A stretch of 64,000 nucleotides of DNA from NCBI GenBank assembly GCA_030549775.1, contig CM060175.1, forward strand, positions 70,631,245 through 70,695,244. Reading direction: 5' to 3'. The DNA is from Tamarix chinensis. Its lineage: Eukaryota; Streptophyta; Magnoliopsida; Caryophyllales; Tamaricaceae. This document shows, piece after piece, positions 50,758 to 63,579 of this stretch (position 1 is its first letter; every line of letters starts with the position of its first letter). The translations under genes were made by a program, and so were the position numbers. The notes under the pieces are model-generated. The model worked only from the letters and a program-made list of their open reading frames with translations, made no database searches and was not told the origin of the DNA.

Positions 50758-51441
50758 TAGGGCTGTTCACGGTTCAAATATCCGATATTTCGGATATTTG
50801 ATTGTCGGATATTTGAAATTTCGGATATCTAAAAATGATATTTGATATTTGATTTGAAACTTCGGATATCCGGAAGATCGGATATTTGAATTTTCGGATC
50901 GGATATCATCGGATATCAAATATAACCGATATTATTCGAATACAATTTCAAATATAAAAAAATTACCAAATGACAAATATATTTTATATTGTCCGATTTG
51001 TTGAGCGAATGCTGAACAAATATCCGATTCGCTTAGCAAATATCCGACTTACTCAACAAATATCGGTATGCAGAGTATTTTTATTTTTATTTTTATAAAT
51101 ATATAAAAAGGGATTATATTAAAAATATAATTTCAATTAAATTAAATTTTGCCTCAAATAATAAATAAAGTAAGTAAAAATTATACACAGACATATCTAA
51201 ATTTATTTATATACAATTATATATAAAATAAAAAATTATAAAAGAATGTATAAATATTTTTCTTCGGATCGGATATTATTTGTATTTGTCGGATCGGATA
51301 TTTGGTTTGTTTGACTTTTCGTTGACCGGATCGGATATTTGATTTGAAAAAAAAAATCGGATCGGTTATTTGCTTTTTCGGATCAGATCGCTTCGGATAT
51401 CGGATCAAATAAGCAGATATCGGATAACATGAACATCCCTA
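50758..51441. mobile_element. hAT-like non-autonomous element with 8-bp target duplication
   Basis: Termini tagggctgttca and, inverted, tagggatgttca (one mismatch) are flanked by identical ctattgag at 50750..50757 and 51442..51449. An 8-bp duplication is the hAT signature. The interior is packed with GGATAT words (atcggatatttg, ggatcggata) in both orientations. The 63-codon minus-strand frame (51408..51217) is a by-product of the repeats. Confidence 0.85.
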
Positions 51442-51449
51442 CTATTGAG

Positions 51450-53606
51450 GAATCGGCTCCGCTCCTCTCTCTCTCTCTCTCTCTCGTCCGGTACAGTTTT
51501 AGTAGATAATAAAAATAAAAGTATTTAAATAATTTTTATATATATATATATAGACTTGAATAGAAAACAACTTTCCAAAATATTTACGCTCCACTTAATT
51601 TTAGTATTTTTTTTAAAAAGAAAAAAATAAAGAAGATAATAATTTTTTTTTTGTGTTTGCTTCATATAAATTAATGAGATAGAAAAAGAGTGATAAATAA
51701 AATTATTAAATATTAATTATTTGATTTTCTTTTAAAAAAATTTAAAAGGAAGTATTTTGATTTTAATTTTGTTTCTTCAAAATTTTATTAGAATCAAATG
51801 GTCATGAATAGAAATAAGAATCATTTATATAATGGAAACAAGACTTCCTAAACCAATTCCAAAACATTTTCTTTTGGATAAAAACAAAAATGGAATCCAA
51901 TATTAATGTAATAGTTATAACATACTTCCTTGCGATGGAAAAATAATTATATTTATTTTTTAGATATTAAATATATATTGTATATGAAGAACATCATATT
52001 AAAAATTTAAGATAGAGTAATAGTTACGTCAATCAGTGATTTGTGTTCTTTAAGACTTCAACTACAAGAATGAGGGGTCATATCCCACGTACAACTTTTC
52101 CATATATTTTAATTTTTGCTTAAAAAAAATATTTTTTTGTTTTTTTATTTGTTAATTTTAAAAAACATTTTATATTTTTTTTATGATTAAAATTAATCGT
52201 GTGATTTTCACTTTATTTTAGAGTTATATTTTATTTACAAAATAAATTGTTAAAATTATAAAATTTGATATAAAACAGTAAAATATTTTAATAATTTTTA
52301 TACATAGAAAATATTTTTCGTTTTTGAATTTGTTTTTTTTTCAAAGTTGTTAAGATCTTTGAAAAATTTTATATTAAAAAAATATATATTATAATTGATT
52401 TAGAGTAGTTAATCATAGCGTATGTGGTTGATTTGTAAAAATTGAAATTTTGACCTACTTAAATAAATTAATAAAATTTAATTGAATTGTAATGTTGGGC
52501 CTAAAACCCTAGATTTCAAATGAAATTATAAAATAGGCTATTTGTATAGCTATTTTTCTAAAAGTTAATTTATAGAAATTGTTGAAATGACCATAATTGC
52601 ATTCTAACATTGTAAATTGGGATTCATTAATTTTAATTGTCTGATTTGTTACCTAAACTTTAAAACCCTATTATTTGGAAAACAAATATCTTAAATTGGC
52701 TACTTGTAAGATTATTTTGTTGAAATTAATTATTTAGATTTATCTAAAATTAATTTAATTGTTCTTTTAAGCTATCAATTTGAAGTAATTGAAGTTAATT
52801 AGTTGGTTTACAGTTTGGGATCCAAAATCCTAATTTTCAAAGATAGTTTTATGAAAATAATTTTTTTATACTTCTTTCACATAGTAGATTATTAGATTTA
52901 ATTTAAAATTATTTGAATTGTATTTTTTATGTTATTGGGTTGGATCAGTTCTTTGAAAATGGTTAGTATGTATCTTTGGTCGTAGAGCCTAATTAGTAAA
53001 TCATTTTCAATAAAATTAATTTATACTCTATTGTCCTTTCTCCGATTTTTCAAATCAATTTGAAATGTCCCAACTGATTTATGTCAAACCTGATGTGGTT
53101 AGTAATTCATTTTAAATCTTAATAGAGCTACATTCGAGAGTCTTAGGTTTTGGACAAATTTTCCAAAAAAGAACATTTGATGATGTGGGTCAAAGTGTGA
53201 AGCCATAGGATTGGATTGGTTTGATGATCTTTGCCAAGATTGGGAAAGTTAGATAGATTAGCATATGAACATATTATCTCACATAGGGAGAAATCTTAGC
53301 CAACATTAGATAGATTAGCATTCAACTCAAAAGTGGTGTCTACAAAGGATTTTTATGAGTATTTATAAGACTCATAAAAGTTATTACAACCAATCCTAAC
53401 TAATAAACAAATAGCTAGCTGCCACCCAACTAATATAAACTTTGGCATACATCTTATATTTGTTAGTAGTAATTAGTTTTAACCAACCTAAGTTTTTCAA
53501 CCAATTTCTCAAATGTTCTATAGTAACTATATAGCTACTTTAATTAGTTGTAAGAACCCTAAAAAAATGTAATCTAATTTCCTGATTATATGCCATTAAT
53601 TACAAC
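51450..53606. other. Unassigned AT-rich intergenic sequence
   Basis: Includes a CT repeat just inside the left flank (51464..51485). Otherwise low-complexity AT-rich sequence with no recognisable gene or mobile element up to the copia target site. Confidence 0.4.
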
Positions 53607-53611
53607 ATTAC

Positions 53612-54318
53612 TGTTGTGGATCGATACTAATTCGGAAAAATAAGATCTAATTAGAATCAATTAGAACACACAAGAATTGAGAAGAGAATAACACTCAAGA
53701 ATACAGATTGGGGAAACAGATGATCTTATTGATGTGAAGTAATTGTGATTACAAAGAATCAAAGAAATTCTCACATAAATCACTCAATACATCAAGGAAT
53801 TACAATAGAACTCAATAGGAGAAGAAGACGGCGTTCGCTCTTCGATTAGGGTTCTAATCATATGGTATTTATACTATACGAAACTGTCATTAGCGAAAAC
53901 CGAGGTGGAGCGAAAAACCCAAAAAACACGGACCGTGTTAATAAACACGGTACCCCCGTGTTTATTTTCTATCTCTCGGCCTCTCCCGAAAAACAGAACA
54001 TATTTTCCTGATGAAAAAACATGGATCGTGTTTCCAACACACGGGCCCCCCGTGTTTATTTCCAACTTTGACAATCTTCAGTATTTCAGCCACAACTTCT
54101 TCATCTGACCTTCGATCGAGCTGATTCTTGATGCGTTGGAAAGCTAACAGAAAGATATACAACTTTCATGTTCAGCAAATTTCCAAATTATAATTTCTTC
54201 AATGTAAAATATTCACATCTTTCCAGAACAGCTCACAGTTCTACTTCAAATTTCTCCGAAACACTTCACACACCAATCTAAGCTATTATACACACCAAAT
54301 ACGAGTCACAAGCTCACA
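53612..54318 (-). repeat. Copia 3' LTR
   Basis: Direct repeat of 58411..59119. Contains two sets of palindromic aacacgg modules (53925..53963, about 54018..54057). Bordered by the target duplication at 53607..53611 and the polypurine tract on the inner side. Confidence 0.93.
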
Positions 54319-54405
54319 ATTCTCCACCTTGACGATGTATTTAAAGTAGCTAGCACTAGGAACACAAAAGACCATCTGTAAAAATCCCTGGGCCCCAAAA
54401 GTCCC

Positions 54406-57400
54406 TCATGGTACACAAACACCAACCAAGTCCGAGCAATGCTCGAACTTGCTCACTGTCAATGGCTTCGTTAGCATATCTGTTAGATTCTCAGCAGTAG
54501 CCACCTTCTCCAACACAACCTTGCCTGCACCAATAGTACCTCGGATGAAGTGGTACCTGATATCAATGTGCTTCATCCGACGATGGAAAGAATTCTGATT
54601 CTTTGCCAAACAAATAGCACTCTGGCTATCGCTACGAACAACGGGAGCACCATGACCAAATCCAAGCTCACGAACGAAACCACCAAGCCACGAAGTTTCT
54701 TGAAAAGCTTCCGTCATAGCCATATACTCAGCCTCAGTAGTGGACAACGTAGTCACATCTTGCAAAGATGACCTCCAGCTAATTGCCGAACCAACAAGAC
54801 AAAACACATAACCTCCAGTGGATCTCCTATTATCAAGATCTCCCCCATAATCAGAGTCAACGAACCCAGTTAACGCATCAGTTGACCTCCCATACTCCAA
54901 ACAAGATGATGCAGTACCCTTCAAGTACCTCAGAATCCACTTCACTGCTTGCCAGTGAGCCTTCCCAGGATTCGCCATATATCTGCTCACAACACTCACA
55001 GCTTGAGCAATATCCGGCCTGGTACAAACCATAGCCTACATCATGCATCCCACAGCATTAGAGTAGGGAACTGTGGCTATAAACTCCTCCTCATCTTTAG
55101 ATTTGGGGCAATCTAAAGCAGACAATCTAAAGTGAGTAGCCAAGGGAATACTAACCGGCTTGGCATCAATCATATGAAACCTCTCCAACACCTTGTTCAC
55201 ATATTGCTCTTGTGACAAGTAAAGACGCTTCTGTCTGCGGTCTCAAATGATCTCCATGCCAAGGATCTTCTTCGCAGCTCCCATATCCTTCATCTCAAAC
55301 TCAGTCTTCAGCATTGTTTTCACCTTGTTAACTTCAGATAGATCTTTTGCTGCAACAAGCATGCCATCGACATACAACAAAAGATACACCAGAGAACCAT
55401 CACCAACCTGCTTCAAGTATACACATCTATCGTACTCACTCCTGGAGAACCCATGCTCAATCATAAACTGATCAAACCTCTTATACCATTGTCTAGGCGA
55501 CTGCTTCAGTCCATATAGTGACTTCTTCAATAAGCACACATGATTCTGCTTGCCTTCAACAACAAAGCCATCTGGTTGGCGCATATAGATCTCCTCCTCG
55601 AGCTCACCATGCAGAAAAGCTATTTTAACATCCAATTGCTCTAACTCCATATCCTGCATAGCCACAAGTGCAAGCAAAGTACGAATAGAAGTATGCCTGA
55701 CAACAGGGGAAAATACCTCGTTATAGTCTACACCAGTTATCTGACTAAACCCACATGCAACTAAACGAGCCTTATACCTCGGTCCCTCAACACCTGGAAT
55801 TCCCTGTTTGAACTTGTACACCCACTTGCAATCAACTATTTTCTTCTTCCTGGGTGCCTTCACAAGTTCCCATGTCTGATTCTTCCATAGAGACTGCATC
55901 TCCTCCTCCATAGCAGCACACCACTGAGCAGAATCAGCACTAACAATGGCATCTGAGTATGACACTGGCTCCTGTACATCAACAACAGTCTCAGAACTAG
56001 CTAAAGCATAACCTGCTAACTCCTCAAAGCCATACCTCACAGGAGGCTTCACAACCCTCCGTGGTCTACTAGGAGCAATGCCCCTTTGCTCCACCTGCTG
56101 CCTGGATCCACCCACTTCAGGAATAGTGGATCTCATACTAGAAGAGTCTGACTGATCCAAATCAACCTCTACCTCCACCTTATCCGTAACACCATGCAGA
56201 TTCTTTTGCTCCACCTCTTCATAAAATCTATCAGAAGAAGACTCAGATTTTTGGAGGAATACGGACTCATTGAAGGTAACATCCCTTCTTGTCAAAAACT
56301 TGGATGCAGCTTGATCCCATAACCTGTACCCCTTCACACCGGATGTATGGCCAAGAAAGATGCACTTCTTAGCTCTAGGCTCGAGCTTCCCATAATTCAC
56401 ATAAGCATAGGCAGGACATCCAAAAACATGCAAATCAGAATAATCAGCTGGTTTGCCAGACCATACCCCCTCAGGTGTCTTCAAATCAATGGAACGATTG
56501 GGTGACCTATTCACCAGGAATGCCGCCATGTGAACTGCCTCAGCCCAAAACTCCTTGCCTAATCCAGCTTGTGACAACATACATCGAGCCTTCTCTAAAA
56601 GGGTTCTATTCATCCTCTCAGCAACCCCATTCTGATGTGGTCTTCCAACACAAGTGCGATGCCTAGCAATATCATGGTCCTCACAGTACTCAGTGAAACT
56701 ACGTTCCACAAACTCAAGGCCATTATCTGTCCTGAGACACTTCACTTGTCTCCCAGTCTGCTTCTCTAATAAAGTCTTCCAATGCTTGAAAACTTCAAAG
56801 ACATCATTCTTATTTTTAATAAAATAAGTCCATACCTTCCTAGAGAAGTCATCAATAAATGTCAGTAGGTATCGCGAACCACCCTTGGAAACCACCCTTG
56901 CAGGACCCCACAAATCAGAGTGAACATAATCCAGAGGCCCCTTTGTACTATGTGTAGCCTTTGAAAAACTAACCCGCTTCTGCTTGCCAAACACACAGTG
57001 CTCATAGAAATCCATAGTACCTGTACTCTTTCCATCCAACAACCCTCTCTTGGAGAGTTCAGTCAAGCCTTTGACACTCATGTGTCCAAGTCGCATATGC
57101 CAAAGTCTAGTAACATCCGAGTTAGACATACTCGATGATATTACCGTAGCTGCTCCCTCAACAGTGGAACCAACAAGCTCATACAGTGTCTCGATCCTCT
57201 TGCCTTTCATTGCAACAAGAGCCCCTCTAGTAATCCTCATCGTGCCATCCTCGATCACACAACGATATCCATTACAATCGAAAGAACTCAATGAAATCAA
57301 GTTCTTGGTCATCTCAGGGACATGTCGAACATTAGACAGTGTTCTGACCACACCATCATGCATCTTCACCTTCACTGTCCCAATCCCAGCAACTTTGCAC

Positions 57401-58377
57401 GCAACATCATTACCCATCAGAACTACTCCACCTCGAGTCGTCTCGTAAGTCTGGAACCAGTTCCTGTTGGGACAAATATGGTAAGAGCATCCAGAGTCCA
57501 AGATCCACCTGTCCATAATCTTGGTCTGACTATCAGTGACAGTCAACACACTACCATCACTATCATATTGAGCTATAGCAGCATCATCCTTTGTGCCAGA
57601 TGATTCACCAGGTTTATCTCCACATATCCTATTAGGACAAAACTTCTTGATATGACCCTTCTTGTGACATCCATAGCACATGACATTCTTAGATCTATTA
57701 TTCCTCGACTTCGACCTATACTTCTTCTTCTTATCACCAGAACCCCGTTCCTGAGTTCTGCCCCTAGCTACAAGTCCCTCACTATGTGAGTCACTAGAAC
57801 CACCTCCAGTCAACCGATTCTCAATCAGTTCCCGTTGTAGCAGGGCAGTCTTGACATCATCAAGAACCAACTCATCATCCTTCCGATACAGTATGGTCTC
57901 ATGAAAATGTTTGTAATCAGCAGGCAAAGAACACAACAATGTAATAGCAAGATCTTCATCCTCCAATTTAACATCTATATTCCTCAGATCCATAATTATA
58001 GAGTCAAATTCATCAAGATGAGATTTAAGGGATTGTCCCTTACCTAATTTTAACTCATGCAACTTGCTCTTCAATAACAGACGATTCGTCACTGACTTCG
58101 TCATGTATAGAGACTCTAGCTTGAGCCATAAGGATGCCGCCATTGTTTCTTTAGCCACCTCACGCAATACCTCATTAGACAAACACAATTGTATGGTGGA
58201 AAGGGCCTTTTGATCTATCTCCTCGAATTTCTCATCTGTCATCGAATCGGGCTTCTTTGATATCCCGAGTAACGCCTTCTCCAATCCATTCTGAATCAGG
58301 ATCGCCTTCATCTTCAACTTCCATAAGCCGAAGTTCACAGACCGATCAAACTTCTCTATATCAAATCTTGTAGACAT
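54406..58377 (-). pseudogene. Copia gag-pol polyprotein, broken by two in-frame stops and active-site changes
   Basis: One minus-strand frame runs 58377..54406 (1324 codons) with stops at 55245..55243 and 55038..55036. Gag occupies residues ~1-230. The zinc knuckle CYGCHKKGHIKKFC is at 234-247 and the protease LDSG at 293-296. The integrase HHCC zinc finger lacks one Cys (Tyr458 in DFYEHC), while the catalytic D488, D551 and E587 are present. RT follows from ~860, with YVDG at 1002-1005 instead of the usual YVDD. RNase H (VDSDYGGD, STTEAEYMA) lies after the stops. No frameshift was seen. The loss of an RT aspartate plus two stops means it cannot mobilise itself. The ORF start is just inside the primer site, as in related elements. 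Confidence 0.93.
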
Positions 58378-58410
58378 CCCGAATACGAACCCAACGCTCT
58401 GATATCAATT

Positions 58411-59119
58411 TGTTGTGGATCGATACTAATTCGGAAAAATAAGATCTAATTAGAATCAATTATAACACACAAGAATTGAGAAGAGAATAACACTCAAGAA
58501 CACAGATTGGGGAAATAGATAATCTTATTGATGTGAAGTAATTGTGATTACAAAGAATCAAAAAAATTCTCACATAAATCACTCAATACATCAACGAATT
58601 ACAATAGAACTCAATAGGAGAAGAAGACGGCGTTCGCTCTTCGATTAGGGTTCTAATCGCATGGTATTTATACTATACGAAACTGTCATTAGCGAAAACC
58701 GAGGCGGAGCGAAAAACTCAAAAAAAACGGACCGTGTTAATAAACACGGTACCCCCGTGTTTATTTTCTATCTCTCGGCCTCTCCCGGAAAACAGAACAT
58801 ATTTTCCTGATGAAAAAACAAGGATCATGTTTCCAACACACGGGCCCCCCCCGTGTTTATTTCCAGCTTTAACAATCTTCAGTATTTCAGCCACAACTTC
58901 TTCATCTGACCTTCGATCGAGCTGATTCTTGATGCGTTGGAAAGATAACAAAAAGATCTACAACTTTAATGTTCAACAAATTTCCAAATTATAATTTCTT
59001 CAATGTAAAATATTCACATCTTTCCAGAACAGCTCATAGTTCTACTTCAAATTTCTCCGAAACACTTCACACACCAATCCAAGCTATTCTACACACCAAA
59101 TACGAGTCACAAGCTCACA
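58411..59119 (-). repeat. Copia 5' LTR
   Basis: Direct repeat of 53612..54318. Inner side carries the tRNA primer site; outer side carries attac (59120..59124). The first palindrome unit is damaged here (aaaacggaccgtgtt). Confidence 0.93.
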
Positions 59120-59124
59120 ATTAC

Positions 59125-60464
59125 AAATATTAAACTGAAAAACATACATACATGAAATAACAAGCTACAAAATCCTAACTTACATATGATGATAACCAAG
59201 TGCTTACAACAAGTTCTATACAATAATGAGGTCCTTGCATGAGCTTGTTATCTTGTCCTCCATTTATGTCATTGCTTGAATGTTTGAATGTCTTATACAT
59301 AAAAAAAAAGGTCTTAGATGTCTTCCACTGTTGTTAGTATGACGATATTTCTTGATTACTAAATAATTGGACAAAGGTTTTAAGTATGTTTATTTAAGTG
59401 AGAATTCTAAATATGTATAGATTTGGTAGTGCTAGTTATGCTGTCTATGAATGGTGTTTTGGTTAAGGTATTGGTAAAAGAATTTAGATGTTTGTTTGAT
59501 ATTGGATATAAGTCAAATTTTAATATGTAGATTTGGTTTAATGCATGAGAACTTACAATTATATGTATGGTTTGGAACAAATTAAATAAATGGGAAAAAA
59601 TATAGCAATGGTTATTCTAAAAAATTCATATAAAAAAATGTTTGTTTCAACTTTAGACAAGGGTTATAGATCAATATAACCATCATCTAAAGAACTAAAA
59701 TAAATTCAAACAATACACTTTAAATAACGGTTATTAAATAAACTAATATGTAAATTTTGTATTTTTTAACCGTTAGATAATAGTTATTATCAAAAACCGA
59801 CATCTAAAATCATAATGTAACTGTATTTATTGTATTTTAGATAAGAATTATCGCGTATCAAATAACTCTAAAATAATGATTATTCAGTATCATTATCTAC
59901 TATAAATTAAAGTTAATCAACATTAAAGTCTAATATGAAAATTAACTGGCATTAAAGTCGTGTATGAGGTAGCAGAGGAGGCCAAAGTTTGTGGCTGCAA
60001 CGGTTGGGAATCGAATCAGACCGCCCACAAAAATGGGAGCAGGATCACCACCCGACGGAGGTTTATTAGGGGCGAGACTCGAGATATAGCAGATGATGTG
60101 TATGCCATGGATTGGTGACATGTCCGTACACTCTGTAATGCAATAAGAACTACGGAGGAAGAATCGTGGGAATCGAATGGATGATGTATCCTATGATGTA
60201 CGTAGCTGACATAATCATGCGACATCCATACGTGCTAATGAAATGACTGTCGCCGTATCAGACCGATCTTAAACCCAAAAGAAGAAGGAAATTAAAATAA
60301 AATCAGAAGCATTGCTACCTCCCAAGATATGATATCCATCCTGTAAGTACAAGCTTAATAAGTATTCCCATATGCATATACATTTTTCCACGGATGCCGT
60401 TCATTCATATATACAATCAGAGATCGATGGACGGACGGCTACAAATTATAGACTAATATTATGT
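59125..60464. other. CslG-C downstream region, possible CACTA-type fragment
   Basis: No gene recognised. At 59650..59830 words such as aataacggttattaaat, aaccgttagataatagttat and aaaccgacatctaaaa resemble subterminal repeats of CACTA transposons (low confidence). The stretch 59960..60250 is GC-richer and unassigned. The 3' UTR of gene C begins at 60464 reading leftwards. Confidence 0.35.
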
Positions 60465-63400
60465 CTAAATTAAGAACAACGATCCCATGGCAAAGAAGCC
60501 AAAGGCAAAAGCAGCAGCAATGAGAGTAACCGAGAAGGGAACACGTCCACTGTCCTTCCTCAATAGCATACCTTCAATGACAGGATAACTCATAACCAAA
60601 ATAAATGCAGACAACACCAACTGACCAAACACCTCCTCCCAAATATTCATAGCCCCAAAACCCGTCCTCACAATCCCACTAACCAAACCAACCATGTTGA
60701 TTATCACGGCCGTAACAATAGGAACAAGAATCATATTCGAGGTTCGAAAATCATAAATCCCCATTCGAAACATCTCAGCTTGCTCCTCCTCCACAACTTT
60801 GTTGGTCGGCACAAAGGTCGTCTGTCGGACGCCAATGAGTTTCATGAGAGCCTCAATGCTTCCATAAAGATATGGAACTAATGATTTTATCATCCACATC
60901 CTTTGGTCGTTAATCCACGAAGTGATGTTTCCTCCTGAGCTGAGGACTTCATATAAATTTCTAGAAAGTGAGGAGACGAAGACGAAGGCAAAGAGAGCAA
61001 AGAACGGACTCTGTAGTCGAGGATATAAAGGTATGCCGTGGAGGAGACAGAGTTGTGGAATGGTGGCGAGGCACCAGACGGGAAGAGTATGGAGGGGGAA
61101 AAGAGTGATATAGCTGTAACACATGGTTTGAAGAAGTGACATTCCTTGCAGTGGGCCGTAGATTAATGGGCAGTACTTTGAGAGGGTTATTTCTTCCAGT
61201 CCGGTTGTCCATCTCATGTATTGAATGAGGGCGTCGTTCAGGTTGGTTGGAAAAGAGCCTAAGAATTGTGGGGATGGAGGATCGTGAAAGACGGAGATCC
61301 AACCCTTACAATGTAATAGAAATCCTGTGAAGATGTCTTCCACCACAGAATGGTACATGAAACCCGCCTGCGTTTTTTTTTTCCTAGCAGATTAATAAAT
61401 TACATATATATATATATATGCAGAGCAGGTACATATAAATGGATATATACACACCTCTTGTCCCCATTTTGTATTATCCTCATAAGCGGCCGAGGCTAGG
61501 AACTCGACCTCTTGAAGAAACGTGTAAGGAGGTCGTTCATGTGTGCGGACAGAACGGTGACGATCGTATTGTTGATGATGAATGGATTTAATGAACTCAT
61601 TTGAAGTTCCAAAACGGTTTCGTAGGTCATTAATATCAACACCTGCAAAATTAATTAATGAAGATATTTAAGAGGATTGAGGTACATGTCAACATGCATC
61701 ATATTATACAAATAAATAAAGAAAATATATTCTTTTCTAAATAAATGACAGAAAACTCAGACCTTCCATCGATACATCTCCATATAATGCTTTCCTCCTC
61801 ATATAAAAACCCGTCCCGGATAAAACAGGTCCCCCAATTCCATCCGGCCCTTGCCATCCAATCTGATGAGAGGCATATCACACCCAACTAACTCAATAAT
61901 CTTCGATCTGGCCAGCCGGATGGTATATGAACTGAAATAAAGAAAACTATAGTCCGTACCTTAAATCCGATCCTCATTAGATTGTCATAGAGATTGGTGC
62001 TGTTGGAGTTATGGAATCTCTGCGGGAATTGAAGGAATGCTAGCGAGGTAGAAAGCTTAGGGTCAAGATGAAAGCACATGGCCTGCCGTGCTGACATTGA
62101 GTCGTTGGAGTACATATCACAGTCCATCACCAGTATGTACGGTGAATTGCTTATCACGCCTGAAATTCTCAACTGCACAGTCGAATGAATAACAAAAGTT
62201 TCTAACCAAACCATGCAGCACATTTAATATTATTTAATGTAAAATCCATTATTCTACTAGTTATTATTATTATTATTATTCCGTACTTCAGTATCAAGCA
62301 CAGCCAAACACAGAGAGAGAGAGAGAGAGAATACAAGAACGTTAAGGGCTCCAGCCTTAAAGTGATGTGGTCGAGACGATATTTTCTCTCGAGCAATGTA
62401 TACAAGGAGAGGCATCGTCTCATTTTCCATCTCGGCAGCGCGTAATTGTCCCTGTGTAAGTCGGTCATCATCAACCGCATCGCTGCTTATTACCTGCAAA
62501 AATAATTTGAAACGTTCTGATCAAAATCTTCTTTCGTGGAAAAAATTTCAAAACACTACGGATTTGTCCTTTTCTTCCGGTTATGGCTTATGTCCGCTGG
62601 ATCAACAGAAGGGCGATCCTTCAATTCAAGGCTGTGTAAAAAAGACCAACTACACATGTCGCATACGGTCGTTAACCTGAACAACAGAAGGATGGTCCTT
62701 AGCGTTTCCTTTGCCATCTTCATCTTCACTTGCACGTATCAGTCTATTCTTGAACGCCTCGTACTTTTCCTAAAGATCGCGTGACATGAACCAGCACGGA
62801 ACAATTACAAGATAAAAATAATAAAAATTTAAATTATTAAGCAATTACGTATGAAGGGCCACGTGATGTTGTCAGTAAAATTATATATCCATGCATACAG
62901 TACCTATCCTCATATAATCGTTAAAAAACTACATCCACAATTCCAGACTAAAAACGTGACAAAACCAAACCTTAATCCCCTTCCTATCTTCAACGAACTC
63001 AGGACACCTATCTTCTTCTTCCGCACCCCGATCTTCTTCCTTCTGAAAATAAGCGCTAGGGCACCGATTCCTAATCCCATACTTCCTAACAAAAGGAATC
63101 CACCATAAAGCAAAACTCCAAGCCTCCTTAAGGGCAGACAAAGTAGCAGGAGCACCGCCATCGTCCGACAAATAAACGTTCAATTTATTCGCCGGGTAAT
63201 CCAACGCCATCGCAGATATTACCGTATTCATAACGTCAACTACAGGCTCCTTACTTGAATCTGCGGTGCATATGAAAACATCAATCGGCGGAAGGTGTTC
63301 GTCGTCGGGCAGTCTCTCTGGGTATACGGTCCGAGTTATGGTACGCCAATAAGTGGCCTGGTCGAGAAGCCATATGAATGAGAGAAGAAGCTCTGCGCCA

Positions 63401-63579
63401 GAGATTAAAAGCCATGGAAAGATTGGTACCAGTCTGTTGGCGTTTTGGAAGAAGGAAGATGATCTGTAGTAGATGATGGCGGATACAGCTAGTGCATGAA
63501 GGAAAGAATGGATTCTGTTGATTTTGTCCCTTCTCCCGTGGGCATGTGTGACGTGAAGAGGTAGAGAGGTTTCCTCCAT
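60465..63579 (-). CDS. CSLG: Cellulose synthase-like G (CslG) gene C, complete, 7 exons
   Basis: Exons: 63579..62971, 62769..62677, 62493..62335, 62172..61960, 61862..61763, 61642..61455, 61367..60465; 2265 nt, 754 aa plus stop. All introns are GT-AG, 87-201 bp. The protein starts MEETSLPLHVTHAHGRRDKI, typical of CslG. GT2 landmarks: LSDDGG (138-142), MDCDMYSND (DCD 304-306), catalytic ED of VVEDIFTG (464-465), QYMRW (503-507). N-terminal membrane helices lie about 24-40 and 53-75; several follow QxxRW. Exons 4 and 5 have the same lengths as in gene A. The last exon corresponds to A exons 7+8 without an intron. The protein is clearly diverged from A and B. Expected membrane glycosyltransferase; a role in triterpenoid glucuronosylation or in wall polysaccharide synthesis is possible, substrate not deducible. 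Confidence 0.95.

Larger units (their letters stand above)
53612..59119 (-). mobile_element. Structurally complete Ty1/copia LTR retrotransposon, minus orientation
   Basis: LTRs at 53612..54318 (707 bp, 3' LTR) and 58411..59119 (709 bp, 5' LTR), each with TG...CA ends, differ by about two dozen substitutions by eye. The 5-bp target duplication attac lies at 53607..53611 and 59120..59124. The primer-binding site next to the 5' LTR (58407..58395, minus TTGATATCAGAGC) matches the initiator-Met tRNA type. The polypurine tract AAGGTGGAGAAT abuts the 3' LTR. The domain order gag-protease-integrase-RT-RNase H marks Ty1/copia, probably Tork/Tnt1-like. It was inserted between CslG genes A and C. Confidence 0.95.

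Noticed and set aside
53874..54162. Three overlapping 66-67 codon frames on both strands
   Set aside because: They fall inside the copia LTR and reflect its palindromic modules; equivalents recur in the other LTR.
60016..60225. 69-codon minus-strand frame in a GC-richer patch downstream of CslG-C
   Set aside because: It has no recognisable domain or splice context. It may be 3' UTR or a repeat, and is not supportable as a gene.
62396..62784. Plus-strand frames of 82-94 codons
   Set aside because: Antisense shadows of CslG-C exons 2 and 3.
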